Numbered from the stretch's first letter, positions 54,118 through 61,938 are shown. The stretch: 64,000 nt of DNA from Bacillota bacterium (GCA_021810565.1 JAJZIM010000011.1:1-64000), one strand, 5' to 3'. The notes: generated by a model not told the origin, from the sequence alone. Program-made: numbers and translations.

Positions 54118-55508
54118 CCCGCACCTCCCCCTGCTCCGGCAGGCGGCGTTCCCTTGCCTGCGGGAGGGCCTCCCTGGCCGCCCGGCCCGCCCCCCGCCGG
54201 CCGTCCGTTCAGGTTCAAGGGGCCGTGGCTGTTGGAGACCGTAGACAGGCTGGAGGTCAGCACGGTCTCCCCTAAGGTTACTCCCCGGGTCACCTCCACC
54301 CGGCTGCTGTCGGCAATGCCCACCTGCACCTGGACCGCCCGGATGGCACCGCCGGAGCGCACCAGCACGTAGTCCTTGCCGCCGCGCACATGGATGGCCA
54401 AGGGCGGCACATACAAAACGCCGCTCTTTTGGGCCACGCGGATCCGGGCGTGGGCGCTCATCCCGGGCAGCACCCCCTTCGGCGGAGTAAGCACCACCGT
54501 GGCCTGGTAGACGGCCACGCCGTTGCTGACGGTGCCCAGGGGCGAGATGCTGCCGATGCGACCGGTGATACTCTTGCCGGGTAGCGCCCGCACACTCACC
54601 TGCACCGGGTCGCCTGGCGCCAGCCGGTTCACGTCCAACTCGCTCACGTCGATCTGCATGGTCATGCGGCGCAGATCGGCCACGGTGAACAGATCGGCGC
54701 CCGCCTGGACATAGGTGCCCGCCGAGGCATCCACGGCCAGCACCGTGCCGGATAAGGGCGTCTGGACCGGAACGGTCGAAGACCCGGAACCGTTGGCCAG
54801 TTGATACTCGGCTTTGGCCAAGGTGAGGCGGTCCTGGGCCAACTCCTGGTCCAGGCTGAAGCTCTTCAGCCGCAGGATCGGGGCGTTCTTCTTCACCCAC
54901 TGGCCCTGTCGGGCGTAGATCTGCTCCACCGTGCCCGCCACCGGGGCGGTGAGCGGGTACTTGGTTATCTGATAGCCGAACTGCCCGCCTGAATTCACCG
55001 GCAATGCGGAGTGCAGGTTCACCAGGGTCTGCCCCGCTTGCACCTGCTCCCCCGGCTGCACCTGGAAGGTACCCACATTCAGATACCAATGGGGCGCGCG
55101 CAGGGTGAGGCCGGCCAACTGCTGTTCGACCCCGGCCAAAGCGTGCCGGTCCTGCGCCACCTGGAGCTGCTCCGCTTGCAGGGTGAAAGAGGCGGGCAGC
55201 GTCGTGCCGCCGCTGGAGCTTTGCGCCGCCAGACTGGCCAAGGTTCCTCCCCCGTAGACCGTCTGGCCCACCTGGGGCAGGCTGCCGCCCAGCATGCCGC
55301 CGGCGGGCGCCGTGATCGTCGCCTCCCGGTATGGCCGCAGATTGCCGTCGGCCGACACATATTGGGTGACCGTGCCTCGCCGCACCGTGGTGGTCAGATA
55401 CAATTGGCCGCCGCTCCCGGAACCCTGCAGCAGGCGGTGGCCGTAAAGGCCCCAGGCCGCCCCCACCGCCGCCAGCGAGACCACCGCGATCAGGATCCGC
55501 TTGCGCAA
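54114..55508 (-). CDS. Periplasmic adaptor (HlyD/MacA family)
   Basis: 464 residues. An N-terminal signal anchor (RILIAVVSLAAVGAAWGLYG), two biotinyl-lipoyl-like parts (APVAGTVEQIYARQGQWVKK and VQTPLSGTVLAVDASAGTYV), a helical hairpin and a beta-barrel domain (VSVRALPGKSITGRIGSISP). The tail is rich in glycine and proline. It partners the permease to move a substrate through the envelope. The TTG at 55508 is 7 bases after AAGGGGG. Confidence 0.9.
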   Translation of the reverse strand: MRKRILIAVVSLAAVGAAWGLYGHRLLQGSGSGGQLYLTTTVRRGTVTQYVSADGNLRPYREATITAPAGGMLGGSLPQVGQTVYGGGTLASLAAQSSSGGTTLPASFTLQAEQLQVAQDRHALAGVEQQLAGLTLRAPHWYLNVGTFQVQPGEQVQAGQTLVNLHSALPVNSGGQFGYQITKYPLTAPVAGTVEQIYARQGQWVKKNAPILRLKSFSLDQELAQDRLTLAKAEYQLANGSGSSTVPVQTPLSGTVLAVDASAGTYVQAGADLFTVADLRRMTMQIDVSELDVNRLAPGDPVQVSVRALPGKSITGRIGSISPLGTVSNGVAVYQATVVLTPPKGVLPGMSAHARIRVAQKSGVLYVPPLAIHVRGGKDYVLVRSGGAIRAVQVQVGIADSSRVEVTRGVTLGETVLTSSLSTVSNSHGPLNLNGRPAGGGPGGQGGPPAGKGTPPAGAGGGAG

Positions 55509-55573
55509 AGCAGCACCCCCTTGCGGCTTCAGCCTACCGCATGCCGCTGTGCTCAACCTGGGCAAGGCCTTAG

Positions 55574-55618
55574 AAAAAGCTGAGCGCGGGAAGGCGACAA
55601 ACCCTGCCGCTCCCGCGC
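55574..55618 (-). terminator. Terminator of the cotF-like genes
   Basis: On the minus strand GCGCGGGA pairs with TCCCGCGC and TCAGC-TTTTT follows. It lies 19 bp past the stop of the CotF-like gene at 55637, and also ends upstream of the adaptor gene. Confidence 0.7.
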
Positions 55619-55636
55619 CGTCCCCCCGGCCTGGGG

Positions 55637-55825
55637 TCAGGCCTTGCCGTACACGAACTCCGCCAGTTTATGGGCGTGGTCGTGCTCCTCCCGCTCCATG
55701 GTCAGGAACATGTCCCGCAGGGCCTCGTCGAAGGTCTCGTTGGCGAACTGGCTGTAGTTCACGCACAGGAACTTCTCATCCTTCAGGGCGTCCCCCGCCA
55801 GGTCCCGGTCGCTCAGCTGGCTCAC
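55637..55825 (-). CDS. CotF-like spore coat protein, C-terminal-type half
   Basis: 62 residues. The start QLSDRDLAGDALKDEKF and MEREEHDHAHKLAEFVYGKA match the Coat_F ferritin-like four-helix fold found in the Bacillus CotF spore coat protein. In Bacillus the Coat_F unit is carried on one chain; here it is divided between two small genes 13 bp apart. GTG at 55825 follows GGAGG by 7 bases. Confidence 0.8.
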   Translation of the reverse strand: MSQLSDRDLAGDALKDEKFLCVNYSQFANETFDEALRDMFLTMEREEHDHAHKLAEFVYGKA

Positions 55826-55838
55826 GGCGTCCCCTCCT

Positions 55839-56039
55839 TCAGGCCTGTTGCAGCGAATGGAGCTTGTCCTGGACCATCTGCACGTGATGGTTCTCCACCC
55901 GCTGGATGTCGGCGGCCACCTGGCGCAAGCGGGCGTCAGCCGCCTGGGCGGCCAAGAGGCCGTACTTCTTGACCTCCAGCTGCTCCCAAGCCAGGGCGTC
56001 CTGCAGCATCTTGACCTCCTTGGTCTGATTCGGCTGCAA
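55839..56039 (-). CDS. CotF-like spore coat protein, N-terminal-type half
   Basis: 66 residues, helical: MLQDALAWEQLEVKKYGLLA, then ADIQRVENHHVQMVQDKL. This is the first half of a Coat_F four-helix unit. The TTG at 56039 is chosen because GGGAGG lies 8 bases upstream; this ribosome site and start are also preserved in the decayed copy at 58515. An ATG at 56063 has no ribosome site. Confidence 0.75.
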   Translation of the reverse strand: MQPNQTKEVKMLQDALAWEQLEVKKYGLLAAQAADARLRQVAADIQRVENHHVQMVQDKLHSLQQA

Positions 56040-56081
56040 AGTGTCCACCTCCCGCCCTAGCATGAGCCGGGCGGCGCCGGG

Positions 56082-56300
56082 ATATACCGGGTGCTACGGA
56101 ACGCCGCCGCCGTCGGACGGCGTCGGCTGGTAGGCATACTCTTGGAGGGAGCCGGGGCGGAGCCCGCCGGCTCTCCGGAAGCGTTGATCGGCGTGCTCGT
56201 GTTGGCCGCCTGCCCCGCCTCCTCGCCTTTTGCTTCGCGTCGCCTGCGTTATATCGTGACCGACGGCAAGGGCCGAAGGGGGGCCACGCCCTGGCCAGGA
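56082..56300 (-). pseudogene. Deletion remnant of the small membrane-protein gene found intact at 60836
   Basis: Bases 56082-56225 match 60828-60973, the 3' end of the membrane-protein gene at 60836-61600, and 56226-56300 match 61641-61716, the region just before its start. About 630 bp between are missing, joined at a shared GCCTCCTCG-like string. Only the ends of the gene remain, so nothing functional is expected. Confidence 0.75.
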
Positions 56301-56538
56301 GAAAGCGCCCCGGCGGCGAATCCTTCTGCGGAGGGATCACCGTTGCCTGTACACATGGATCCCCGAGGTTTCGATGCCGGGGGCGACCCCCTGCGACAGG
56401 AAGGCGGTTCCGAGGCGCCCCGGCGCGGCGGTTGTTGCCGGCGCGCCCTGCGGGAGGCCCTCGTACGGCTGCGCGAGCGGCGCCGGGGTCACCGGCCACG
56501 GCTGCCGCGGCCCTCACCCCCCTCCGACTCTGGACGCG

Positions 56539-56838
56539 GTGGGCATCCGCCGCCTCCTGGCTGCCGCGGTGCTGCTCTTCCTCCTGGTCGCCGCCTTCGC
56601 CGCGGGCGAGTTCGTCGGCCTGGGCAAGGCCGTGCGCCAATCCCCCGCCACCACCTGGAGTTACCGCTGTCCGCTCGGTGGCACCGTGGCCATCGTGCGC
56701 GACGCGGCCGAGTGCGCCGCGCTGCGCCGATTCCCCGGGGTATACCAACCCGGCGGCGCCTTTTGGTACGGAGTGGCCGTCGGGGCCGGCGCTACCCTGG
56801 CCGTCCTCCTGGAGTGCCGGCGACGGCGCAGAACCTGA
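56539..56838 (+). CDS. Small membrane protein with WxYRC signature (family of unknown function)
   Basis: About 99 residues from the GTG at 56539, with a helix AAAVLLFLLVAAFAAGEFVG, an exposed loop TTWSYRCPLGGTVAIVRDAAE and a second helix GVAVGAGATLAVLLE ending in RRRRR. The same order AAFAAG, GK, W-x-YRC, G, RDA, C is in the gene at 60836 and in the broken copy at 61700, so this is a small family. Two conserved cysteines may form a disulphide. The ribosome site is poor; a GGAGGG site with TTG/ATG starts at 56342-56354 lies in another frame, so a frameshift at the N-terminus is possible. Function unknown. Confidence 0.6.
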   Translation: MGIRRLLAAAVLLFLLVAAFAAGEFVGLGKAVRQSPATTWSYRCPLGGTVAIVRDAAECAALRRFPGVYQPGGAFWYGVAVGAGATLAVLLECRRRRRT

Positions 56839-56857
56839 CGCCTGCCGCCTCGAAGAA

Positions 56858-56889
56858 CCGGGAGGAGCCGACGGGGCGGCTCCTCCCGG
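56858..56889. terminator. Long perfect hairpin after the small membrane-protein gene
   Basis: CCGGGAGGAGCC (56858-56869) pairs perfectly with GGCTCCTCCCGG (56878-56889). No T run follows, so Rho-independent function is uncertain, but it sits 19 bp past the stop. Confidence 0.6.
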
Positions 56890-57377
56890 CCCGCGAGTTG
56901 CCGGAGGAGTTCCACGGCGGTCCGGATGGACGCCCCCGCGAGGTGATGTAGCTCTGCAACCGAGGGGGTGGGAGCATCGAGATGTACTACAAGGGGACAA
57001 AAACGGAATCTTCATCAATCACCCGCGCGCGCTCTTTTTATGGCGCTTGGGCCTTCCCCGTCACCGCTTCCTTCACCGCAAACCTGCTCAGAATGCCGGG
57101 CCGGGTCAGCATCCAGGAGAGGATGATCGACATCGTGGTCCCGTCAGGACACCCCTTGGCAGATGCCCTCGCGCGTTCAGGCGGTGCATACCTCGGGTCT
57201 AAGAGCTTTCCTGCAAGACTTAGGCGTCAGCAAGGGCTTGGCCGTCGGTCTGGAACTGCAGGACGGGTGGGCGCAGACGCGGATCGCCATCATGCCCCCC
57301 GGCGAGGGGCATGAGGCTATGGAAGGCCGGGAGCGTGGGCCGCACCGGAGCCCGGAGTAACAGGGGCCACGTGGCTC
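56890..57377. other. Non-coding or decayed stretch before the vapBC pair
   Basis: Two short frames exist (56982-57314 and 57163-57360) with MYYKGTKTESS and LRAFLQDLGVSKGLAVGLEL, but neither has a recognisable family and their starts are weak. They may be pieces of one frameshifted gene. I cannot support a gene here. Confidence 0.4.
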
Positions 57378-57406
57378 TTGACATCTTACCTAGTCGGTAT
57401 TACCTT
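57378..57406 (+). promoter_or_regulatory. Promoter and operator of vapBC
   Basis: TTGACA (57378-57383) is a perfect -35 box, with TACCTT at 57401 after 17 bases. The spacer holds the inverted repeat TACC-TAGTC-GGTA (57387-57399), a likely site for the antitoxin. GTAAGGAGG gives a strong ribosome site. Confidence 0.6.
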
Positions 57407-57426
57407 TATCGTAAGGAGGGTTCGGT

Positions 57427-57651
57427 ATGTCTGTGGTTACGGTCAAGGGGCAGATCACCCTGCCGAAGCGGGTGAGGGACGGTTTAGGCTTGCGCCGCGG
57501 CGATGAGGTGGAATTCGAATTACGCAACGGAGAGGCGGTCATCAGGAAAAAACTGCCGGCCGAGGCCCTCGAGAAATGGTATGGATATCTAGCCCGCAAA
57601 GGGAAAGTCGAGCGCACGGATGCTGTAATGGAAGAACTGCGCGGAAAATGA
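57427..57651 (+). CDS. vapB: AbrB/MazE-type antitoxin (VapB)
   Basis: 74 residues. The swapped-hairpin DNA-binding fold SVVTVKGQITLPKRVRDGLGL with GDEVEFEL is the AbrB/SpoVT type that serves as the antitoxin in many VapBC pairs. The C-terminal 25 residues (EALEKWYGYLARKGKVERT) would block the toxin. ATG at 57427 after GTAAGGAGG; it overlaps the toxin gene by 4 bases. GC content here is lower than the surroundings, in line with a mobile TA module. Confidence 0.9.
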   Translation: MSVVTVKGQITLPKRVRDGLGLRRGDEVEFELRNGEAVIRKKLPAEALEKWYGYLARKGKVERTDAVMEELRGK

Positions 57652-58133
57652 AGACGGCCGTAGACACCAATGTTCTGCTGGACATTTTATTAGAGGACTT
57701 GGTTTTCGCCAATAACTCCCTTGAGGCGTTTCAGAAATCGCTCCGGTCCGGTATCGTTACCATTTGCCCCATAGTCTACGCTGAATTGGCGGCCAAATTC
57801 GATTCGTTGGAAGAATTGGGTCTATTCCTTGATGACTTGGGCATCAAGCCGGAGCCATTCTCCGAGGATGCCCTTTGGCAAGCCGCCCAGGCCTGGACAA
57901 CGTATACCAGCAATCGAGACAACAAGGTGCTGTGCCCTCATTGCGGGCAGGGTTTTCAGACGAAATGCCCTGGGTGCGGGCAACAGATCAGGTGGAGACA
58001 GCACCTGATGGCGGACTTCCTGGTGGGTGGCCACGCCATGGCGCAGGCCGATGCCTTGCTGACGCGAGATCGTGGATACTTCGGCAAGTACTTTCCGCAG
58101 CTTCGAGTCCAAGACCCCACGAACGGGAAATAG
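57648..58133 (+). CDS. vapC: PIN-domain toxin VapC with inserted zinc ribbon
   Basis: 161 residues. PIN nuclease metal residues: AVDTNVLLDILL (first aspartate), YAELAAKF (glutamate) and HAMAQADALLTRDRG (later aspartates). Between the glutamate and last helix is an insert with CPHC and CPGC, spaced as a zinc ribbon (residues about 90-115). The enzyme should cut tRNA or mRNA when freed from the antitoxin; the ribbon might add RNA specificity. ATGA overlap with the antitoxin. Confidence 0.88.
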   Translation: MKTAVDTNVLLDILLEDLVFANNSLEAFQKSLRSGIVTICPIVYAELAAKFDSLEELGLFLDDLGIKPEPFSEDALWQAAQAWTTYTSNRDNKVLCPHCGQGFQTKCPGCGQQIRWRQHLMADFLVGGHAMAQADALLTRDRGYFGKYFPQLRVQDPTNGK

Positions 58134-58365
58134 CCATAGACATTGCACAGTGCTCTCATAAACTCGCCGCCCCGCCTGGCCCCGTTGCCTCTCGGCAGGA
58201 GCGTCGAGCAAGAAACAGAACCTAATGCCATATCGTAGCAGTCGCCTAACGCATCCTCACTTCTAGCTTGGCAATTTGCTGGAGGCAAGCCCTCGGTTGG
58301 CAATATGAGGTTTGACCAGACGGCCTCCAGTTTGGCCAAGGAGGGGCGATGCTTCCTGAACACGA

Positions 58366-58515
58366 TTTCTCCGACCGCTGCATGCCGCCGGCCACCTGGC
58401 GCAGACGGGCGTCGGCCGCCTGGGTGGCCAAAAGGCCGTCCTTCTTGACCTCCAACTGCTCCCAGGCCGGGGCATCCTGCAGCATCCTGACCTCCTTGGT
58501 CTGACTGGGCTGCAA
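58366..58515 (-). pseudogene. Decayed copy of the CotF-like N-terminal-type gene
   Basis: Bases 58366-58550 closely match the region 55886-56072, including the GGGAGG site, the TTG start at 58515 and LQPSQTKEVRMLQDAPAWEQLEVKK. The frame then runs into unrelated sequence after VAGGMQRSEK, so the protein has lost its last third. Two changes (A to P, Y to D) fit relaxed selection. It marks the left part of a second copy of the 55.6-56.8 kb region. Confidence 0.8.
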
Positions 58516-58686
58516 CCTGTCCACCTCCCGCCCTGGCATGAGCCGGGGAGAGGTGACTTTTCCACCTGACATAGCCTGACAATTGGCCATTGACGAAAGG
58601 GAAACTGGCGGCTGTGCACCCTCCGGTTGCCGCAAACCTGGCGGTCCTAACGATAAACCAACCAGGAAAAGATCCTAAAGCGGCGG

Positions 58687-58846
58687 GGAACACGTTGGAT
58701 AGGAACCGGGCGGGCACTTTCCCCCTGCCGCCACCGTAGCCGTCCGAGGAACCGATGGCATCCTGGGAGCCGAGGCGCCGCCCAGAACGGCACGACGAAC
58801 CCCGACGCCCGAACCACTCGGAACCCCCGTTGGATGGGGGCCGGGC
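58687..58846 (+). repeat. Two degenerate 25-27-bp direct repeats in the element left part
   Basis: Copies at 58687-58711 and 58820-58846 share GGAAC, CGTTGGAT, GG and CCGGGC in the same order, about 108 bp apart. The second adds a CCCCC...GGGGG hairpin. They may be sites for the element ends or RNA structure. Only two copies are seen, so it is not a CRISPR array. Confidence 0.45.
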
Positions 58847-58939
58847 AGCCCTTTGTTTCCTGATATTTGGCGATGATCATATCTCTTGACAGGCAGCCCA
58901 TCGCGGTGGGCATCATCTGTAGTTTGGGAGGTGAGCGGC

Positions 58940-60535
58940 ATGCCGGCCATGTCCTGCATCACGGTGACCCGCACCGTGAAATTCAAGGTCCGGCCCGAGA
59001 CCAATGCCGGCAAGCGTGACGCCCTCCTCGCCACCGTCCAGGGCTGGGACCGGGCCGTGGGCTTCTACACGGATTTCTTCCTGGAGCACCCGGGTATCTT
59101 CAGCGAGCAAAAACCCTACGTCGTGCGGCGGGGCAAGCACGCCGGAGAGGAACGGCGCCGCCCGCTCACCAATCAGGAGATCCTGACCTGGGCGGAGCGC
59201 TGCACCGTGGCCACCAGGGCGCATCCGAACCCGGCACGCGACTTCGGGAAGGTCTGCCCCGAGGCGCCGACCGTGCTGCGCCGGGCGGCCGTCAACCACG
59301 CCGCCGGGGCGGTGCGACAGCACCTGTCGAACCTGGCCAACTGGGAGGCGGCGGATCCCGGAAAGCGGGGCAAGGCCCCGGCCCCGCCCCGGCCCCATCC
59401 GCACCTGGTGGCCTACGAAGGAATCTCCACCCTGCGCCTGGAGGACTACCGGAAGGGCCACCTTCGCCTGCGCCTTCTGGACGGCGGGTGCTGGGAATGG
59501 CGCAACCTGCCGGTGCAAGGTCCTCCCTACGCCGGGGAGCTTTTCGCCCAGTCCCAGGCGGAAAAGGCGCGCATCGTTGCCGAGCGGGAGGCGCAAAACG
59601 CACGGCTGAGGGCCGAGGGCCGCACCGAGCGCACCCGGGAGGAACGGGAGGCCCTACGGCCGGCCATCGGTGTCTGGGTGGCCCGGTCTCCGGTGCTGAT
59701 CCCCAAAGGGGCCGACTGGTGGATCCACGTGCCCTTCGAAAAGCGGGTGGCCGTCCGGGGCAAGGCCGAGGACCGGCGGCTGGCGGAACCCGACCTGCGG
59801 GTGGGCACCTTCGACCTGAACGCGGCCTCCACCGTGGGGGCGGCCTGGCAGGGACGGCGCTGCATCGGAATCAAGACCGTTTGGCATGCCCGGGAGAACG
59901 CCAATCGGGAGAATGCCCTGCGGAAGGTAGCCCGAAAGCAGCGCCGATCCGGGAAGCCCGTCAAGGGCGAGCGCTCCAACCATTCCCTTTGGAACTACGT
60001 GCGCAACCTGGACGACGCCCTGGCCTGGCAGATCGCCGCACGGATCGTCACCTGGGCGGTGCTCCTGGGTCTCCAGGTGCTGGTCTTCGAGCACCTGCGG
60101 CCCTACCGGCCCCGGCGGGGCCTTTCCTGGAGCCGGCGCACCAACCGGAAACGCTCCTACTGGCTGCGCGGAAAGGTGGTGAAGTACGCGAGGCACCTGG
60201 CCCTGATCCAAGGTATCCTGGTGGTGGAGCGAAACCCTGCCTGGACCAGTCGAGCATGCCCCAAGTGTCACCGCCTGGCGGAGAGGTTCTCCCCCGGCGG
60301 TACCGGCTACCCCAGCCGGCTGGCTTGCGGGCACTGCCTTGCCCCTGGCCTTGCCGGCCTGAGGCATAGAGATGCGAACGTGGCGGCGGCCTTGAACCTG
60401 AAGCCCAAGTGGGATCGGACCTTCCGGTATCCCACGAAGGAGGAGGTCCAGGCGGCGGCTGAACCAAGACGCGCCGGAAACGGCGGCGCAGCTTCGGGGG
60501 CCAACGGCCAAACGGCGGATGCCCTCCCGGCCTGA
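58940..60535 (+). CDS. tnpB: TnpB-family RNA-guided nuclease (531 aa)
   Basis: Large TnpB-type protein. The split RuvC nuclease has its three acidic residues in VGTFDLNAAS, LVFEHLRPY and RHRDANVAAAL; a zinc ribbon follows with CPKC and CGHC. At 531 residues it is longer than common TnpB (about 400) owing to an N-terminal part with HPGIFSEQKPYVVRR and an arginine-rich helix. ATG at 58940 is 8 bases after GGAGG. All catalytic residues are intact, so it may still cut DNA under guide RNA control. A cystein-free tail (KKEEVQAAA-type) follows the ribbon. Confidence 0.9.
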   Translation: MPAMSCITVTRTVKFKVRPETNAGKRDALLATVQGWDRAVGFYTDFFLEHPGIFSEQKPYVVRRGKHAGEERRRPLTNQEILTWAERCTVATRAHPNPARDFGKVCPEAPTVLRRAAVNHAAGAVRQHLSNLANWEAADPGKRGKAPAPPRPHPHLVAYEGISTLRLEDYRKGHLRLRLLDGGCWEWRNLPVQGPPYAGELFAQSQAEKARIVAEREAQNARLRAEGRTERTREEREALRPAIGVWVARSPVLIPKGADWWIHVPFEKRVAVRGKAEDRRLAEPDLRVGTFDLNAASTVGAAWQGRRCIGIKTVWHARENANRENALRKVARKQRRSGKPVKGERSNHSLWNYVRNLDDALAWQIAARIVTWAVLLGLQVLVFEHLRPYRPRRGLSWSRRTNRKRSYWLRGKVVKYARHLALIQGILVVERNPAWTSRACPKCHRLAERFSPGGTGYPSRLACGHCLAPGLAGLRHRDANVAAALNLKPKWDRTFRYPTKEEVQAAAEPRRAGNGGAASGANGQTADALPA

Positions 60536-60690
60536 TGGGTTTCGGTGGTCCCGGAACCGATCGGCCCAGCCGGAACACTTCCGGCGGAAGCCCAAAGCCC
60601 GAGGGCCGCAAGGTCCTCACGCAATGTGGTGGGGCTGGTGTTGGCGTTGTGTGAATGGTGCAGGGGCATGCCCCCAGAGGCACAACGCGA
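60536..60690 (+). ncRNA. Candidate omegaRNA region downstream of tnpB
   Basis: The 3' flank of tnpB is G/C-rich, hairpin-prone and lacks a frame of its own; it includes the perfect 12-base palindrome GGGGCATGCCCC (60663-60674), flanked by GTGCA and GGCAC. TnpB guide RNAs come from exactly this position, the 3' end of tnpB and the right element end. No homology search was possible, so the bounds are only approximate. Confidence 0.4.
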
Positions 60691-60835
60691 CTCCCTGCGG
60701 GTTGCCGATCCGAACTGGCGCACCGGAGGATCGGCCCGGAAACGGTCCCCGCGCAGGGGCGGCACGAACGACGGTTGTCGCGGTTTGTCAGGCAAATCGG
60801 GCAGCTGTTGACACCACACCTGGATATACCGGGCG

Positions 60836-61600
60836 CTATGGAACGCTGCCGCCGTTGGACAGCGTCGGTTGGTAGGGATACTCGTTGGAGGGAGCCGGGG
60901 CGGAGCCCGCCGGCTGTCCGGAAGAGTTGATCGGGGTGGTCGTGGTAGTGGTGGTGGCCGCCTGCGCCGCCGCCTCGGCCTTAGCCGCAGCGGCCTCGGC
61001 CGCCGTCGCCCGGGAAGCGGCCTGCTGGTAGGCGGCGTGCCAGTGCTGCTCCGTAGCCGTCAGCTGGGAGAAGGCGTGCTGCACGCGGCCGCAGGACGAC
61101 GCATCGCGCGTGCGCACCAGATGACCGTCCACCCGGCAGCGGTAGCCCCATGCCTGTTGGCTCTTCTTAGGCGCAGCGGCGGGGGCCGCGGTCTTGCCAC
61201 GGGCGGTGAGGTTACCGGCAGCGAAGGCCGCCAGCACCAGGGCCAGACCCGCCAAACCCCACAGCCAGCCGGGAGTCCGACGAGCGACGCGAACGGGAGC
61301 GGGCTTGGCGCGCCGCAGCCCCGGCGTCTCCGGCACGGGGTCCCAAGGGCGAGCGGCCTGGGACACCTGTTGCGCAGCCGAGGGCAGCGACTCCTCCACC
61401 GGCCGGGCCGCCGCCGGGAATGCCGGTTCTCCCTTCCCCACCGGCTCCGGCGCCGCCGGAGCCGGTGGCTCCCCCTCGGATCCCGGCTGCGGCTCCCACA
61501 GCCAGTCCCGCAGCGCCAGCAGGACCCGCAGCGGGAAAAGCAGCACGGAACTAAAAACGGAATGCCGTCGGGGACCGTAACCGTAAGGATCCCTCGCCAT
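60836..61600 (-). CDS. Membrane protein of the WxYRC family (254 aa), unknown function
   Basis: 254 residues. Residues 1-110 are a proline/alanine-rich cytoplasmic part after MARDPYGYGPRRH, then one membrane helix (WLWGLAGLALVLAAFAAG) at about 115-135. Outside follow AWGYRCRVDGHLVRTRDASSC, a coiled alanine-rich stretch ASRATAAEAAAAKAEAAAQ, a run of seven threonines and a tail PSNEYPYQPTLSNGG. It shares AAFAAG...GK...WxYRC...RDAxxC with the gene at 56539. ATG at 61600 is 8 bases after GGAGG. No function is known to me; the order suggests a surface or spore-related protein, being next to cotF in the ancestral block. Confidence 0.75.
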   Translation of the reverse strand: MARDPYGYGPRRHSVFSSVLLFPLRVLLALRDWLWEPQPGSEGEPPAPAAPEPVGKGEPAFPAAARPVEESLPSAAQQVSQAARPWDPVPETPGLRRAKPAPVRVARRTPGWLWGLAGLALVLAAFAAGNLTARGKTAAPAAAPKKSQQAWGYRCRVDGHLVRTRDASSCGRVQHAFSQLTATEQHWHAAYQQAASRATAAEAAAAKAEAAAQAATTTTTTTPINSSGQPAGSAPAPSNEYPYQPTLSNGGSVP

Positions 61601-61699
61601 CGGCCTCGCCTCCTCGCCGGGAAGGTCGCGCCTCCCCGCTTGGTTCTTCGCGTTGCCTGCATTATATCACGACCGACGGCCAGGGCCGAAGGGGGCCGC

Positions 61700-61893
61700 G
61701 CCCCGGCACGGCGGTCGTTGTCGGCACGCCCACCGGCTCTCGTCGTGGCGGCGCTGCTCCTGCTCCTGATCGCAACCTTCGCCGCGGGCGAGTTCACCGG
61801 ACTGGGCAAGGCCGTGCGGCGCCCCCCTGACCACTCCTGGAGCTACCGCTGCCCGGTGGGATCCACCTTACTCCATCCCGTCCGGGGGCTTTA
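61700..61893 (+). pseudogene. Broken copy of the small WxYRC membrane-protein gene
   Basis: The frame with VVAALLLLLIATFAAGEFTG and SWSYRCPVG is the counterpart of 56539-56838 but has lost its front part (about 130 bp deleted relative to the other copy) and stops at 61891-61893 after diverging at about 61869. The IS607 element follows immediately, so the 3' part was cut by that insertion. Confidence 0.75.
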
Positions 61894-61903
61894 GCAGTTT
61901 CGC

Positions 61904-61932
61904 TTGACATTATCTAAAACTATCTGTGTACT
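61904..61932 (+). promoter_or_regulatory. Promoter of the IS607 tnpA gene
   Basis: TTGACA (61904-61909), a 17-base spacer and TGTACT (61927-61932) lie only 6 bp before the ATG, so the message is nearly leaderless and has no Shine-Dalgarno sequence. Confidence 0.55.
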
Positions 61933-61938
61933 ACTAAT

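Larger units (their letters stand above)
58550..60828 (+). mobile_element. TnpB-type insertion element, bounds set by the intact duplicate
   Basis: In the duplicate at 56.06 kb the end of cotF (CATGAGCCGGG) runs directly, after about 10 bases, into GATATACCGGG. Here the same two ends are separated by about 2.28 kb that carries a tnpB gene and no tnpA. So the foreign DNA lies between about 58550 and 60828. Exact ends within a few bases are uncertain and there is no obvious target duplication, as usual for this class. Left part 58550-58939 and right part 60536-60828 are non-coding. The element lacks its transposase, so it is a non-autonomous, TnpB-only type (IS1341-like). Confidence 0.7.

Noticed and set aside
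56982-57360. Small gene or frameshifted gene
   Set aside because: Short frames with no family match and weak starts; kept only as a note.
58687-58846. CRISPR array
   Set aside because: Only two diverged repeat copies about 108 bp apart, no regular spacers and no cas gene.
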